A model generated the notes under the pieces. It did no database searches and was not told the DNA's origin. It saw only the letters and a program-made list of their open reading frames with translations. Positions 48,376-59,688 of a DNA stretch of 64,000 nt are shown piece after piece (position 1 is the stretch's first letter; every line of letters starts with the position of its first letter). Where the stretch lies: the NCBI RefSeq assembly GCF_037975245.1, contig NC_092567.1:15557876-15621875 (forward strand), in the 5' to 3' direction. A program made the translations under genes and the position numbers. The stretch comes from Apostichopus japonicus (lineage: Eukaryota > Echinodermata > Holothuroidea > Aspidochirotida > Stichopodidae).

Positions 48376-48642
48376 CCTTGGGTCTCTAAACTAGACTAAA
48401 CTATCTAGGCAGTTAAAACGCCATCGTTCGTGCTTTTCAATCGTAAACTGCGTTTAGGAATGTATATGGGTATGTTTGTCCCGCTGCTAACCTTTTGGAA
48501 GTATTGAGGCGTTGCGCTGTGCCATTGATTTTTTTGCAAACATTTGTGCCAGGTTCGTTCTACATTGAACTCCGTGGTAAAAACTGATTTTCATCTCAGT
48601 CGAATGAGAGTCACTGTTCGGTAGCGTTCGACAACATGTTCA

Positions 48643-48832
48643 ATGGCATTATTTGAAACTAAGTTCAACCAGCTGGTGTTACAGGCCAAACATTCTATTG
48701 GAATATTCTACGCCATTTGTGGTGCAATTTGTCTATCGCTCGAAGACATGATACTCTACGTTGGAGGTAGGCTCTTACATCCAACTTTTATATTTGCTTG
48801 TAACTCGGTTATAGTCTTCTGTCTTTGCTTAT
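48643..48832 (+). CDS. SLC35G/EamA-type membrane transporter, N-terminal part, split by a DIRS element
   Basis: The ATG at 48643 opens MALFETKFNQLVLQAKHSIG and then GIFYAICGAICLSLEDMILY, the first helix of a drug/metabolite-transporter (EamA) protein. The original frame runs to codon 63. After 48832 the apparent continuation (LLAYLSPHNL..., stop at about 48915) is element sequence. The gene resumes at 55366. Host sequence on both sides totals 1014 nt (337 residues), close to SLC35G family size (about 340-370), and appears intron-less. As assembled, this allele would produce only a short truncated peptide of about 90 residues. Confidence 0.85.
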
Positions 48833-48846
48833 TTACTTCGCTCCTC

Positions 48847-48964
48847 GCTTACCTGTCTCCTCACAACCTTAGCACCTCATTCTACCGTGCCTATAAAGTC
48901 CTGGTAAATAAATAACACTGTGCGCCCTCTATGACCGGACCCCCCTTCCGGTCCCTCCTCCTTT
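48847..48964 (+). repeat. DIRS left inverted terminal repeat
   Basis: Starts GCTTACCTGTCTCCTCACAA and ends CCCTCCTCCTTT. It is identical over 118 bp to the reverse complement of 55207-55324. The 17 bases to its left (48830-48846) belong to the element as well, as shown by their copy in the internal complementary region. Confidence 0.95.
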
Positions 48965-49563
48965 TTCATTCTACCATTCCAAGTGCCTACACGCATATTT
49001 TTCTTGTGGATAGTTTCCTTGGAAAATTGTCTTGGTTTTCTTCGACGATCGCCGGAAGTTTTTTAGCTTCGGATCTTTAGAAGTTTGACAGTCCTTTCCT
49101 GACCGATAAGTATCCTTTTTGTCAAAAAGGGAGGGTTTTGGGGACTGTTTTCGTAGTGCGTTTCCTTCTCGGGTTGGTTTGCGGCGGGGTTAGCAGTTCC
49201 GCGAAACTGCCTAGGTTCCCGCCCTATTCCTCCCCACGCTAAAGCGTGTTGTTGTTATTGTGTTTTCTTAGCTTGCTTACTAGCTTTCTTCCCCCCAATT
49301 AGTTTCTCTCGTCCCCCTTTTGGGGATTCATATTGCTCACTTATATTCACTCTTTTTCGTATGTATTTCTCGCTCTCTCATTTTTGTTTCAGCTTGCATT
49401 TTCATGTTAGGCCACCCCGTAGCGTTACCTTGTTTACCGTTGCTAGGTTACGCTACGCTCCACCTAAGCCTAATTCCCTCCCTAGTTCTCCCTTCTTACG
49501 TTAAGCTTCTATTGTTGTTCATTTATCACTAAGAAGTAATCTTCCTTAATCCGGTTATTCAGC

Positions 49564-51684
49564 ATGTCACGCAATCCATTGAAGTGCATCAACTGCTCTA
49601 TGTTTCGCCCAGGCAGAGCCTGGGACGAACACGACCTTTGTCCAAAATGCAGATCCTGCACTCGACGAGACCCCTGCCTGGTGTGTATTAAGTTTACACC
49701 AGCTCAGTGGCAGGACATCGACCTGTGGCTTGAGGGCTTACGTAGCAAGCTCCAGGGAAGGCTGGACTCGATCCCGAGCGCAATCGGGGCGCTGGAGGTT
49801 CCAGGAATAACGGGAGACAGAGAGGAGGAGGGAGTAGTAGAGAGAGAGGTGGAGGAGAGTGGCCAGGAGAGGGCCGAAGGAGAGAAAGAGGTAGAGAGAG
49901 AGGAAAGAGAAAGAGAAAGAATTCCCCTAACGGCCCCGGCTACGTCCGGATCAGTTACGGCCAGAGGGAAGGGCAGGAGCAAAGGCAAGGCTCCTGCCAA
50001 GAAAAGACCTCCAAAGCAGAGGCACAGCTCGGCCGGGCTGGAGACTCCGTCTCAGTCCGGGCCGCAGCTAAACAGACCCACAGAGCGCGGCCCCCCGGCC
50101 GTGGGAGGCTCGGGTCCTAAAGAGAGAGCAACCGAGGGGACTCGGAGACGGAGCCGGTCCCGTTCCAGGGAGCCGGACAGGGAGCCGGAGAGGCGGGTTC
50201 CGACGGAGATCCCGGCCCGAGAAAGTAGGGAGAGAGAGTCCTCCCGCCGACCCAGAAGGGAGAGATCGGGGTCGCATACAAGATCCCCAAGACGTAGAGA
50301 GAGGAAGAGATACTCTCCAATCTCCGACGAGTCCTCGGACTCTTCCGACGAAGGATACAGAAGATCCAAGAGGAGGCGCCGGTCCCCGAGACGGCGTCAG
50401 GAAGAGGAACCAGCTTGGCTTTCCAAACTCACCGGCCTGCTACGGCCCCTGCTGAAGCAAAGGACGTCCACGGTAGCCGACGTGGCACCGGGCCCTACCA
50501 GCCCCGTATCGACCATGGCCCCGCAACCGGCCCCGGACCCGGACGCTCTGGATTGCAGAGCGTCGGTGAATCTTTCCGGCTTGGAGGACGAAGGGGAGCC
50601 CATAGATCCAGATCCTCTCGACTACGATCCTATGGAGGACAGCTTTGGTCACAATTACGAACCGGAGGAAGCACCCGTGACAGGAGGAGCCCTCCCACAG
50701 GAGCTAATAACACGGGCGGCAGACATATTCAGACGACACCTGGGGTTCGAGGAACCCGAGACGCAACCGCAGAAGGCGGGCCGGGTATCAAAATTGACGG
50801 CGACCGGCGAAGCGTCATATAAGCCCAAAACTACCATACCAGTAGACGCAACCTGTTATGACAGATTTGAGGCCATTGCCAACAAGACCAAGTAGACGGC
50901 CTTCCCGGCCAGGGCAGATAGAGCGGTCAGGGTACCTGACGAGGCCTGGAAGGATCTATTTAGATGCCCAACCATCCCCCAGGAGGCCAAGGAGAGATTA
51001 AAAGCCGAACAAGGGGCCTCATCCACACACGTGTTCAAGACCCCGGACCAGAGGAAGCTAGAAGAGCTTTTGGTAGAGGTGGACATGGCAGCCCGTTCGG
51101 GCATGAAGTTCGCATCGGTACTAATGCTATCAGCCGAAGTCCTCATGCGACACCACCAACAGCTCCCTGAGGACAGCAGCCAAGTATCCAGGGACGAAGC
51201 GGGCCAGCTCCTCCTGCTGCTGGGCCCCCTCGTCAGACTCGCGTACGATCAATTTGCAAGGGTCGCTACCAGGTCCGTAAAGGCCCGTAGACAAAACATC
51301 GTCTCCGCCATCCATTGGCCTTCGACGGAGGCGAAGGACAGAATGCTGGAACTACCAATCCTCGGGGAGGACCTTTTTGCGGGCTGCTTCCAAAAGAAAC
51401 TGCAGGAAGAGGTGGCCCGAAGGGAGACTCTGGCCAAATCAGAATTCCGACCCCCACCTACCCAGAGAACCAGACCCTTCCGCCCGAGGGAGAGCAGAGC
51501 ACCTAGGGGAACGAGAGCAGCACCCGCCAAATCTATGAGCAGAGGAGCTCTCAGAGGCCGAAGCCGGGGGGCAGCCTTCCGTCCGACCCGCCCCTGGGCC
51601 CCCAGAGGAGGCAGAGGCTCCACGTCGACCAGACGGGACAGTGACCGCTCCTCCAATCGACCAGCGTTCGCCGCCCAGCCCTAG
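49564..51684 (+). CDS. gag: DIRS gag-like ORF, interrupted by one in-frame TAG at 50893-50895
   Basis: One frame runs from ATG 49564 to 51684 (about 706 codons) except for a single TAG after AIANKTK; the downstream part resumes in the same frame (TAFPARADRAVRV...). The N-terminus has paired cysteines (CINCSMF, CPKCRSCTRRDPCLVC), typical of DIRS first ORFs. A long Arg/Ser/Glu-rich middle follows (RRSRSRSREPDREPERR), then a conserved C-terminal half (EEAWKDLF-type start, TPDQRKLEELLVEVDMAARS) and an Arg/Gly-rich end. Gag would coat element RNA. The TAG could be a CAG-to-TAG mutation. A readthrough design is less likely because no known readthrough context follows it. Confidence 0.8.
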
Positions 51685-53736
51685 GGGTGCCCACCTCACC
51701 GCGGCCATTCCGCCGGTGGGGGGGGGGAGACTAACAAACTTCTCCCAGCAATGGGAATTTATTGGCGGGGACAAGTGGGTGTTGGACACAGTCAAACACG
51801 GGTACAAAATAGAATTCTCCTCCAGCCCACCTTTCGGGGGAGGAGGAAGGCAGACACTCACACCCACGGACCCCGTCAAACGCTTAGCCCTAGAAGGGGA
51901 AATTCTGGCCCTGCTGGCCAAGCAGGCAATTACAAGAGTTCCGGAAGAGACGGGACCACTCTTCCGGTCCTCCTTTTTTCTGACCAAAAAACGGGACGGC
52001 ACCTGGCGTCCCATTCTAAACCTAAAACCCCTGAACACAAAACACATCAGACCAAAACACTTCCGTATGGAGACCTTAAACTTAATATTACCCCTACTCA
52101 GAAAGGGCATGTGGGCGGCGACCGTAGACTTACGGGACGCCTACCTGCACATCTTGATACACAAAGAACACCGACGATTCCTAGCGTTCCGGTACGCAGA
52201 ACAAGACTACCAGTTCCGGGCGCTCCCATTCGGCCCAGCCACGGCTCCCAGAACCTTCACGAGAGTCGCGGGAGCAGTAGTCGCCTACCTTAGAAAAAGA
52301 GGGGTCACCCTCTACGTATATCTAGACGACTGGTTGGTAGTAGGGAACAGTCTATCGGAAGCAACCAACAACGTCCACAAAACGCTCCAGACCCTTCAAG
52401 AACTGGGCTGGATCGTGAACCAGAAGAAATCACGGCTATCACCCTCCCAGACGATCCAGTTCCTCGGGGCCATACTGGACTTCACCACCGGGGTAGCCCG
52501 ACCCTCAGAAGAAAGAGTCGCGGCAGTCAAGGCGACCACACAACAGATCTTGGCACACCGGGGGTCACCAACGGGGACATGGCTCCGGGCCCTGGGACTC
52601 ATGGCCAGCCTCGTCGATATAGTGAGACTGTGCAGGCTACACATGCGACCTCTGCAACTGCACCTGCTGAGGTCCGCAGACCCTACAGACCCAGACAAAA
52701 CAACGCTCATCTACAGGTCAGAGGAGGTCACACAACACTTTCGATGGTGGCTCGACCCAAACAACTGGAGTTCAGGGGTACCCTTTGCGATACAGCTACC
52801 AATGACATCGATAACGACGGACGCGTCACTGTCCGGATGGGGAGCTCACTGGAGCAATCGCACAGCATGGGGGACGTGGTCCCAAACAGAAACATCTCTC
52901 CACATCAACATCCTGGAGATGATGGCGGTCAAAAGAGCCCTGGAAGCTTTCAACGACCACGTACAGGGAACGATAACCACAATCTTCACCGACAACACGA
53001 CAGTGGTGGCCTACATCAATCGGCAGGGGGGCACCCGCTCAGACTCGCGTGGGAGGTGATAACAGCGGCCGAGGACTCCGGCACGATCCTACGGGCTTCC
53101 CACATCGCAGGCAAGCTCAACGTGATGGCGGACGCCCTATCCAGGGGGCATATAGACCCCAACGAATGGTCTCTGGAACAGGAGACTTGCGACAGAATCT
53201 TTTCGATCTTCGGCAGGCCCACGATAGACCTGTTCGCAACACACAAGAACAACAAACTCCAGACCTTCTGTTCCAGACGATTCCACCCCCTGGCCTACCA
53301 CACGGACGCAATGTCCCTCTCCTGGGACCACATGGATGCGTACATCTTCCCGCCGCTATGTATGATCGGACAAGTCCTCAGGAAAATTCGGAACTCCAAG
53401 GGCAGGTTCACACTAATAGCCCCGTTCTGGCCTCGCAGACCCTGGTTCGCCGAGATCCCCCAACTCCTCATGGACGTCCCAGTGAGTCTACCGGACAAGC
53501 CCCACCTACTGTCCCAGAGACAGGGAACTCTCTCCCACCCAGACATCAAGGGGTTACAATTAGTTGCCTGGAGGCTGTCCGGTCTTCCCTACGACAGAGA
53601 GGCTTTTCAGAAGCAGCTGCCGCGATGGCAGCCGACGCTAGAAGGGGAACGACCGCAGCGACTTACGATTCCCGTCTGCGGAAGTTCGACCAATGGTGCC
53701 GACCGAGACAGATACTGCTGCCTGCTGCCTCTGTGA
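51641..53736 (+). CDS. pol: DIRS reverse transcriptase / RNase H polyprotein with one frameshift near 53035-53045
   Basis: The frame from 51641 to 53059 overlaps the gag end in the +1 frame. It carries RT motifs SSFFLTKKRDGTWR, TVDLRDAYLH (about residue 161), LPFGPATAPRTF (195) and the catalytic YVYLDDW (YLDD 227-230). RNase H acidic residues are in ITTDASLSGWG (394), NILEMMAVK (426) and IFTDNT (451). After INRQGGTRS the frame must shift by one base to continue LAWEVITAAEDSG and HIAGKLNVMADALSR (the last RNase H motif) in the frame ending at 53736. The C-terminal part (IFGRPTIDLFATHKNN..., FPPLCMIGQVL, LIAPFWPRRPWF) is the conserved domain that follows RNase H in DIRS elements, where an N6-adenine methyltransferase-like domain has been described. 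A one-base deletion is the simplest explanation. Confidence 0.88.
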
Positions 53737-54638
53737 CACAGATAGCCGAGTTCCTCCTCTCACTCTTTGGAGATGGGAAACAAGTCTCCACTATCAGGAA
53801 TTACAGGTCGGCCATCGCTGCCATCCACCAGGGCTTCCCAGATGGCTCCACACTGAGCAATAACCCGTACATTGCACAACTCATCAAAGGCATGGCGAAT
53901 CGTCGCCCACAGATCAGACGGCTGGCCCCCTCCTGGGGACTCTCAGCAGTGTTACATGCCCTGGCAGGACCACCATACGAACCAATGGCTAACGCCTCCC
54001 TGGCTGCCCTCACAAAAAAGACACTCTTCCTCGTCGCAGTTGCGTCAGCAAGAAGGAGGAGTTGCCTCCACGCCCTATCCACCAAGCAGAATCACATCAG
54101 ATTTGAGGGCCACGAGGTGAGGATGATTCCAGACCCGTCATTTATTGCAAAGAACCAGACCTTGACCTTCTTGCCAGGAGACATTTTCATCCCGGAAATT
54201 AAGACCATGTCATCAGTAGCCGAGGACAAACGATGGTGTCCAGTCAGGGCACTGAAGTGGTACCTGAACAAGACAGAGAAGTTAAGACAATCAACTTCTC
54301 TCTTCATCATACCACGACCACCCTACGCAGCGGCCTCCAAAGACACTCTATCCAGGTGGCTAGTAGAGATCATACGCCCGTTCACATCGGGGACCTCCCG
54401 ACCAAGGGCTCACGACGTCAGAGGGGTCGCGGCCTCTACAGCCCTATTCGCCGGCATCCCGGTAGAGGACATACTCAAAGCAGCAGCGTGGAAAACTCCA
54501 ACTACGTTCGTCGCCTGCTACTTGACCGACACTTTACACGCCGAAGCGGCATTTGGTAGCGCGGTGATGCGAGGTCCGGTGGGTAACAGGTCCCACCCCT
54601 CGGGCCTCCCACCATCGGGCAGTGCCACTCGGTGCTAA
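53562..54638 (+). CDS. DIRS tyrosine recombinase (integrase), intact
   Basis: The open frame spans 53049-54638. The recombinase itself probably begins near 53562 (TISCLEAVRSSLRQRGFSEA), overlapping the pol C-terminus in another frame. It has an N-terminal SAM-like DNA-binding part (TTAATYDSRLRKFDQWC, VSTIRNYRSAIAAIH) and catalytic residues: Arg in VASARRRSCLHAL (about residue 335 of the frame), His-x-x-Arg in AHDVRGVAAS (455-458), Trp in AAWKTPTTF (481) and the Tyr nucleophile in FVACYL (491). No disruption is seen. It would insert the circular cDNA by site-specific-like recombination. The stop at 54638 lies inside the internal complementary region. Confidence 0.92.
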   Translation, partial: SCLEAVRSSLRQRGFSEAAAAMAADARRGTTAATYDSRLRKFDQWCRPRQILLPAASVTQIAEFLLSLFGDGKQVSTIRNYRSAIAAIHQGFPDGSTLSNNPYIAQLIKGMANRRPQIRRLAPSWGLSAVLHALAGPPYEPMANASLAALTKKTLFLVAVASARRRSCLHALSTKQNHIRFEGHEVRMIPDPSFIAKNQTLTFLPGDIFIPEIKTMSSVAEDKRWCPVRALKWYLNKTEKLRQSTSLFIIPRPPYAAASKDTLSRWLVEIIRPFTSGTSRPRAHDVRGVAASTALFAGIPVEDILKAAAWKTPTTFVACYLTDTLHAEAAFGSAVMRGPVGNRSHPSGLPPSGSATRC

Positions 54639-54729
54639 GGTTGTGAGGAGACAGGTAAGCGAGGAGCGAAGTAAATATTCCAAAACTTACTGGTTTGGAT
54701 ATTTACGAGTGACGAGCTTACCTGTCTCC
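54631..54729 (+). repeat. DIRS internal complementary region
   Basis: 54631-54677 is the reverse complement of the extreme left end, through GCGAAGTAAATA. 54675-54729 is the reverse complement of the extreme right end (TTCCAAAACTTACTGGTTTG...), with one mismatch near 54708. The two halves share ATA. In the DIRS model this region templates joining of the two ends during circular cDNA formation. Confidence 0.93.
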
Positions 54730-55206
54730 ATTCCCGCCTCCCTCCCCCGAGAGGGTGGTGGGACACAGCCGGACGGAGGAGCGGTCGCTCGACTTGACTC
54801 ATGACTCCGAGCTTCACACCAGATAGACAGAACCACCATCCACCAGAGAGCCATCGACTATGTCTATCGGTGAGTGTACCTATGTGTTTCCGTATGCGTT
54901 TGCGTACATAGTCTTCCACTTACGTTCTCACCTAAGTTGATCTAAGGGTAACAAGTGGCGGACCGTAAATCTTTAGGCTCCTTGTTAGTGTAAGGGGTAG
55001 TTCCGCCTGCAGGGTTCAGGAGAGTGTCCCCCCTTCCCGCTGCGCCGGGGAGGGTTACACTCCCCCCTGCTAAGAAGGCGTCAGTGAATTTTTTGTTAGG
55101 GGTTCACTTTGGGAAGTTAACTCGACGGGGGTCGTTGGGGGTGGCCAGACCTTGCCACCCCCACTCCCGTGTCCGTGAGGCCACTCTTTAGGAATGGTCT
55201 CATGAG

Positions 55207-55324
55207 AAAGGAGGAGGGACCGGAAGGGGGGTCCGGTCATAGAGGGCGCACAGTGTTATTTATTTACCAGGACTTTATAGGCACGGTAGAATGAGGTGCT
55301 AAGGTTGTGAGGAGACAGGTAAGC
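55207..55324 (-). repeat. DIRS right inverted terminal repeat
   Basis: Inverted copy of 48847-48964 with no mismatch. A further 41 bases (55325-55365) complete the element's right end and are copied in the internal complementary region. Confidence 0.95.
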
Positions 55325-55365
55325 TCGTCACTCATAAATATCCAAACCAGTAAGTTTTGGAATAT

Positions 55366-56189
55366 CCTTGGTAGTGGCGTTTAAATTGATTAAATGGCGC
55401 CCTGTGTCGTCTGCTCACTTTACGTTGGTTTTTCTGTTCGGTACTTTTGCTTGGATATCACAAATCACGGTTTCGTTGTCTGTCTTCAGCATTGGCCCAG
55501 GCAACTCCGTAGCACTGACTTTCACCCTTACAATATTTTCCGTCATCTTTAGTGGTATATTTCTGAAAACAGGATTCCAGGTCAAAGATTTTATATGCGC
55601 AATATGCTCCACTGGTGGAGTGGCTTTAATAGCCATTACAATCAATCAAGAAGAGTTGGTTATAGCCCAGTTTACCATCCCGGTATCATACGGTATCATC
55701 TCGGCCCTCCTCGGGGCGATGTCCTTCGCTGCCAGTTTCATCATTGGAAATCACCTAGCTTCATATGACAGTTCACACTCCATCGTAAATGTTCTCTCCT
55801 ACGCATGTCAGTATTCGTTAGTTGCCTTGGTTCTGTGCACATTGTTCAATGGATGGTCGATCCCCGAGACAACCCTGGATGTCCTCATTTTGACATCCAC
55901 GGGTCTGACCACTTTTGGAGGAGTCTTATTCAGTTACCTTGCACTCGACAGTGAAAACCCCACAACCGTGTCAGTAATAATGACGTCACAGGTAATATTT
56001 AACTACGTTGGCCAATTCATATTCTTCGAGTTTCGTTTTCACTGGGAGATACTTGCCGGGTCAGTTCTGATTGTCGTATCGTGTATTGGAGTCCTGCTAC
56101 GAGGCGAGGGCGAAGAGCATGAAAATAATGGTAATGAAACAAAATCTGACGATGGCCAACAGAACGAGCATCAACCAATTCTAGAATAA
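55366..56189 (+). CDS. SLC35G/EamA-type membrane transporter, C-terminal part after the DIRS insertion
   Basis: The frame resumes immediately after the element and encodes about 274 residues starting VVAFKLIKWRPVSSAHFTLV. About nine hydrophobic helices in two EamA repeats follow (GPGNSVALTFTLTIFSVIF in the first, SENPTTVSVIMTSQVIFNYV in the second). The end is hydrophilic and acidic (GEGEEHENNGNETKSDD). EamA/SLC35G proteins carry small solutes across membranes; the substrate is unknown. Removing the element at its TAT core would rejoin the two parts in frame. AATAAA motifs at 56185 and 56199 follow the stop. Without splicing out or excision this part would not be translated from its own start. 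Confidence 0.85.
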
Positions 56190-56199
56190 ACAACTTACA

Positions 56200-59100
56200 A
56201 TAAAAATAACGAGCGAAACAACAACAATAATTTGGCGCATTTTAAGGATTAAGTTTTAAAGGTTCCGTGAGTGTCAATCAACGCTGGATATATAAGTGGG
56301 TTGGGATTTGGATAATGATCTTCCTAATGCATCGTTTTATTTTTGCAGCAGGAAAGTGAAAATATAGATATAGCAGAAAGGCGGCGAAGTGCTGTGGACT
56401 TCATGTCCTTTCAAAACTGTTGTTGTTGTAAGAAGCAAGTGAAAATATAAAATGGAAGACACATATTGATGTATACCATTAAACCGCTTTCATTTCATAG
56501 AGGAATCACTAATGGAAAATCGTTGTCAATTTAATGGGGGTGGGGGGGGGGGGGAAGGGGAAGTGGACGGACGGTTTCCTTAAATTTATCAGTGCTGGGC
56601 TTAAATTTAACAAGGCTGATCATAAACTTGGTTATCATTTCTGCAAAGTAATCTCCAGGAGATTTATTTCATCTACATTATTCGCAGTGATTATGAAGTG
56701 TTATATAATAAAACATTTACACTTCTCAACTTGGTAAAGGACTTGGAGTCTAACAGCATTATGACTGTGCTTCGCCATGTGAGGAACTGGTTACGTGTGC
56801 TTTTATTATCGTGCAAGGTGCTTGTTTACAGTTTATATGACAATTATTCAATTTACGCACATGATTATTTTACATCAGCTGACTGCACCATTTAAAGTTA
56901 ACCATCTCGTTCGCTATGATGTCATTCGTTTTTGTCTCATTCGGTTACAGAAGTTAATCATTTATACGAGTCAAGTTTTCCCTGACAGATGTAAAATGTT
57001 GCTTAAAGATTGTGTTGCAATTGAAATGTCTATAATAATGAATGCACTTACTAGCTATGTAATATCTTTTGTTGAATCCAAATTTATGTTACGTATATAA
57101 ATAACCAAGGTAACTATCATTAGTGAATGCACTAAACGTATCGAGCAGTCACATTAATGGTACTGTACAAATATTTGACGAAAAAAGCAGAAGAAACAGA
57201 CAAATACATATTAAGTGTGACTTCAAGTTCACAGGAACCAGTCTGATTCATCAATTCAATGTTTTTATTATTCATGAAGGAGGTTAATAAATTAGCCGAT
57301 GGATAAAAAATCCATTTTGCAATAAAGAGGTATGACTTTTTGACTGAGTTAGGCCTTAAGATATGTAAGTTGGCCATCCACTAGCTAAAATGTTATATCA
57401 CCAAATATAGGCCTAGCACAATGTTTAAATTGCACTACCAATGATACATATACAAATGTCTCAATATAAACGTCATTCGCTTTAAAATGTCCCAGTTTGA
57501 CGTCTTTACATTTGTAATGTTGGGACATTTTAATTTGTTTGTGTATAAACGACAGGTCCAATTAAGTTTGAGCAATAGCCTAACCATGTATGCAGAGCGT
57601 ATATAGGATACGGTATATGTAACTTGTCATATCCAAGTATATAATGCTTGGTTGCATCTTATCATTACACTAAGTTTAAGGAAACAAAATTTATAACGTC
57701 GCTTTTCCCAACATAACTGGGATATTTGATTGGCGAGTATATTCTTTGGAATACTTGACGATTGTTTGGCTCATCAATCCATTGGCTAACGTTAGAATAA
57801 GTTCCCGTACACTTCCCCGAATTATAAACAAACTTCTCAGTTAAACTTACGCTATGTACTGTAATCCATTTAAGTTACACACAAGCGGCAACGAAGAACA
57901 TAAAAAAAAAATCATAAACATACTTGTCGAGTACTCAAAACTACACAATATACGTGATTAATTCGACACATGCATCGACTAAATAGTTAATACCATTACC
58001 TAATTAAATTTAAACTCATGTGTGACATAATGAATTCAATGGAATTTGAAAATTAGAATATATGTACATATACTGTTACGCACCGGCTCAATTAGTTCAG
58101 GGCTCTGTTATTAAATAAGAAGAATTTAACATCAGATAAAGAGAGAAAAAACTACATTATTTAAGTCATTACATCTTTCTGAGATGCAGCAGGTTTTCAT
58201 CTGTGGTTAAGCATGAATATTTCATGGAATTAAGACAAAAGGGGCTACTACTCTGCTTTTGGTGAGGGGTGAATAAACTCGGGAACAGGAAGTAAGTAGT
58301 TACTCTTAAGACAAAGAGGCATGGAAGCACATGTTTAAAGTAATATGATGTGGATATAACTACATACTACATTACATCCCGTTTGGAAGTTTGCTGAAGA
58401 ATTGAACTGAAGTGAAATTTTAAAGCAAGAAAAAAAAAATGAATACGAGGAGGGAAACGAAGAAAATATACACATTAAGAGATGAATGTGTACAAGAAAT
58501 ATAACATAGTAAACACAATCGTTATCAAAAAACTCTCTAACCTCGCTGTGGAAGGTATCACATGAATTGTTCATCCATAAAATAATACCCAGATGGTATA
58601 TTTTCACAATCACCGAGAAAGTTGGTGCGCTTTGGATATATAGACGGCATATTTATGTTATATAATGGGACAATTATTTACGTAACAGTTTTAAGCAAAT
58701 AATTGTGTGATATAGAGATTAGTTTCGTAATAGCGGTCGATTTGGATTAGCCTATTTGTTTTTGAGTAAACAACGTTTAGTTGAAGGTTTAATTAATCTC
58801 CTTTCTTCATATGTTCTTAGTCCAAAAAATGCATGTACACACATCGTAAATGTTCGGAAACCTGTTTCTTCCATCAAAGAAGAGAATAGAATGAAAGTAA
58901 GGATGGTGACAAGTGTAATTGGGAATAATATAACATTATAATTTATGATTATACAAAGTCATTAACAAACCCAGCTTTAAAAGAGATACAAAATAGATAC
59001 AACATTTGTATTGCTTGACCAGAAAAACAAACAATATTTCCTTGGCAAGAACATTCATCTGGTTATAAAACAAAATTTGACGATGTATCGCAATGACGTT

Positions 59101-59688
59101 ATGTTAATTAATCAACCTTCATCCGATTAAATCATACACGCAAATCAAAAGAAGACGTTAGCGACTCTATGCAATTAAGCTTTCACTTACATAAAAGCCG
59201 ACAAACATTGTTGATATATAAGCCATGTACACACGTAAATGAACATCAAGATTATAATTTTACATTTTAAGATTGTGAAAACGCAGACTATACTTATAAT
59301 TGACCATTACAAAACTGAGCAGTCAATATTGATGTATTGAAAAGCTGTTCATATGAATATTAACGAAATATTTTGTTCGATACATAACTTGGTATGAGAC
59401 TTAGATTGATTTGCATATTGTCGTATCGATATTGCCACAACTTTGTTGACTCGAAAGAAAAATTAAAACATACAATAAAGAACCAAACTACTATTAAATG
59501 ATGCCTAACTTGATGACGGTTCCTCATGAGAAGAAAAAAAGACTGCCTTGGAAACTGTTTTGTTTAAATGCTTGTAATTGATTAAGAATGAAGTCTAGCG
59601 GCTTTTCGTTTTTACTTATTTGAAATAATTTCTATTTTGAAGTACTATCAGTTGCTATCAATTAACATAAGAATTTTTTTTTTCCTAC
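56200..59688. other. Intergenic or unresolved 3' part of the minus-strand NACHT gene
   Basis: The NACHT exon at 59689-61009 ends at a good phase-1 donor, so one or more further minus-strand exons should lie here. None is recognised; a frame at 58613-58335 is unconvincing. An 11-bp inverted pair AAAATGTCCCA/TGGGACATTTT occurs at 57484-57531. G-runs occur near 56536-56556. Confidence 0.4.

Larger units (their letters stand above)
48830..55365 (+). mobile_element. DIRS-type tyrosine-recombinase retrotransposon, about 6.5 kb, nearly intact
   Basis: The element has split-free inverted terminal repeats of 118 bp (48847-48964 and 55207-55324) that are identical. Unique outer extensions are 17 bp at the left and 41 bp at the right. 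An internal complementary region (54631-54729) is the reverse complement of both outer ends fused. The ORFs run in order gag, RT-RNase H with a C-terminal domain, and tyrosine recombinase. Both ends and the internal region share the 3-base core TAT/ATA (48830-48832, 55363-55365, 54675-54677). There is no target-site duplication, as expected for recombinase-mediated insertion of a circular DNA. The element is GC-rich compared with the AT-rich host DNA. Identical repeats imply a young insertion. Confidence 0.93.

Noticed and set aside
48833-48915. Continuation of the SLC35G-type protein (LLAYLSPHNLST...)
   Set aside because: These codons are DIRS element sequence, as shown by their copy in the internal complementary region; the host frame resumes at 55366.
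49704-50369. Several 60-105 codon minus-strand and shifted frames over gag
   Set aside because: They are shadow frames created by the GC-rich, repetitive Arg/Ser/Glu coding sequence of gag.
59648-59688. C-terminal end GRKKKILMLIDSN as the natural end of the NACHT protein
   Set aside because: A good phase-1 donor (GCAG/GTAGGA) precedes it and the residues look intronic; splicing onward is more likely, though unspliced readthrough is not excluded.
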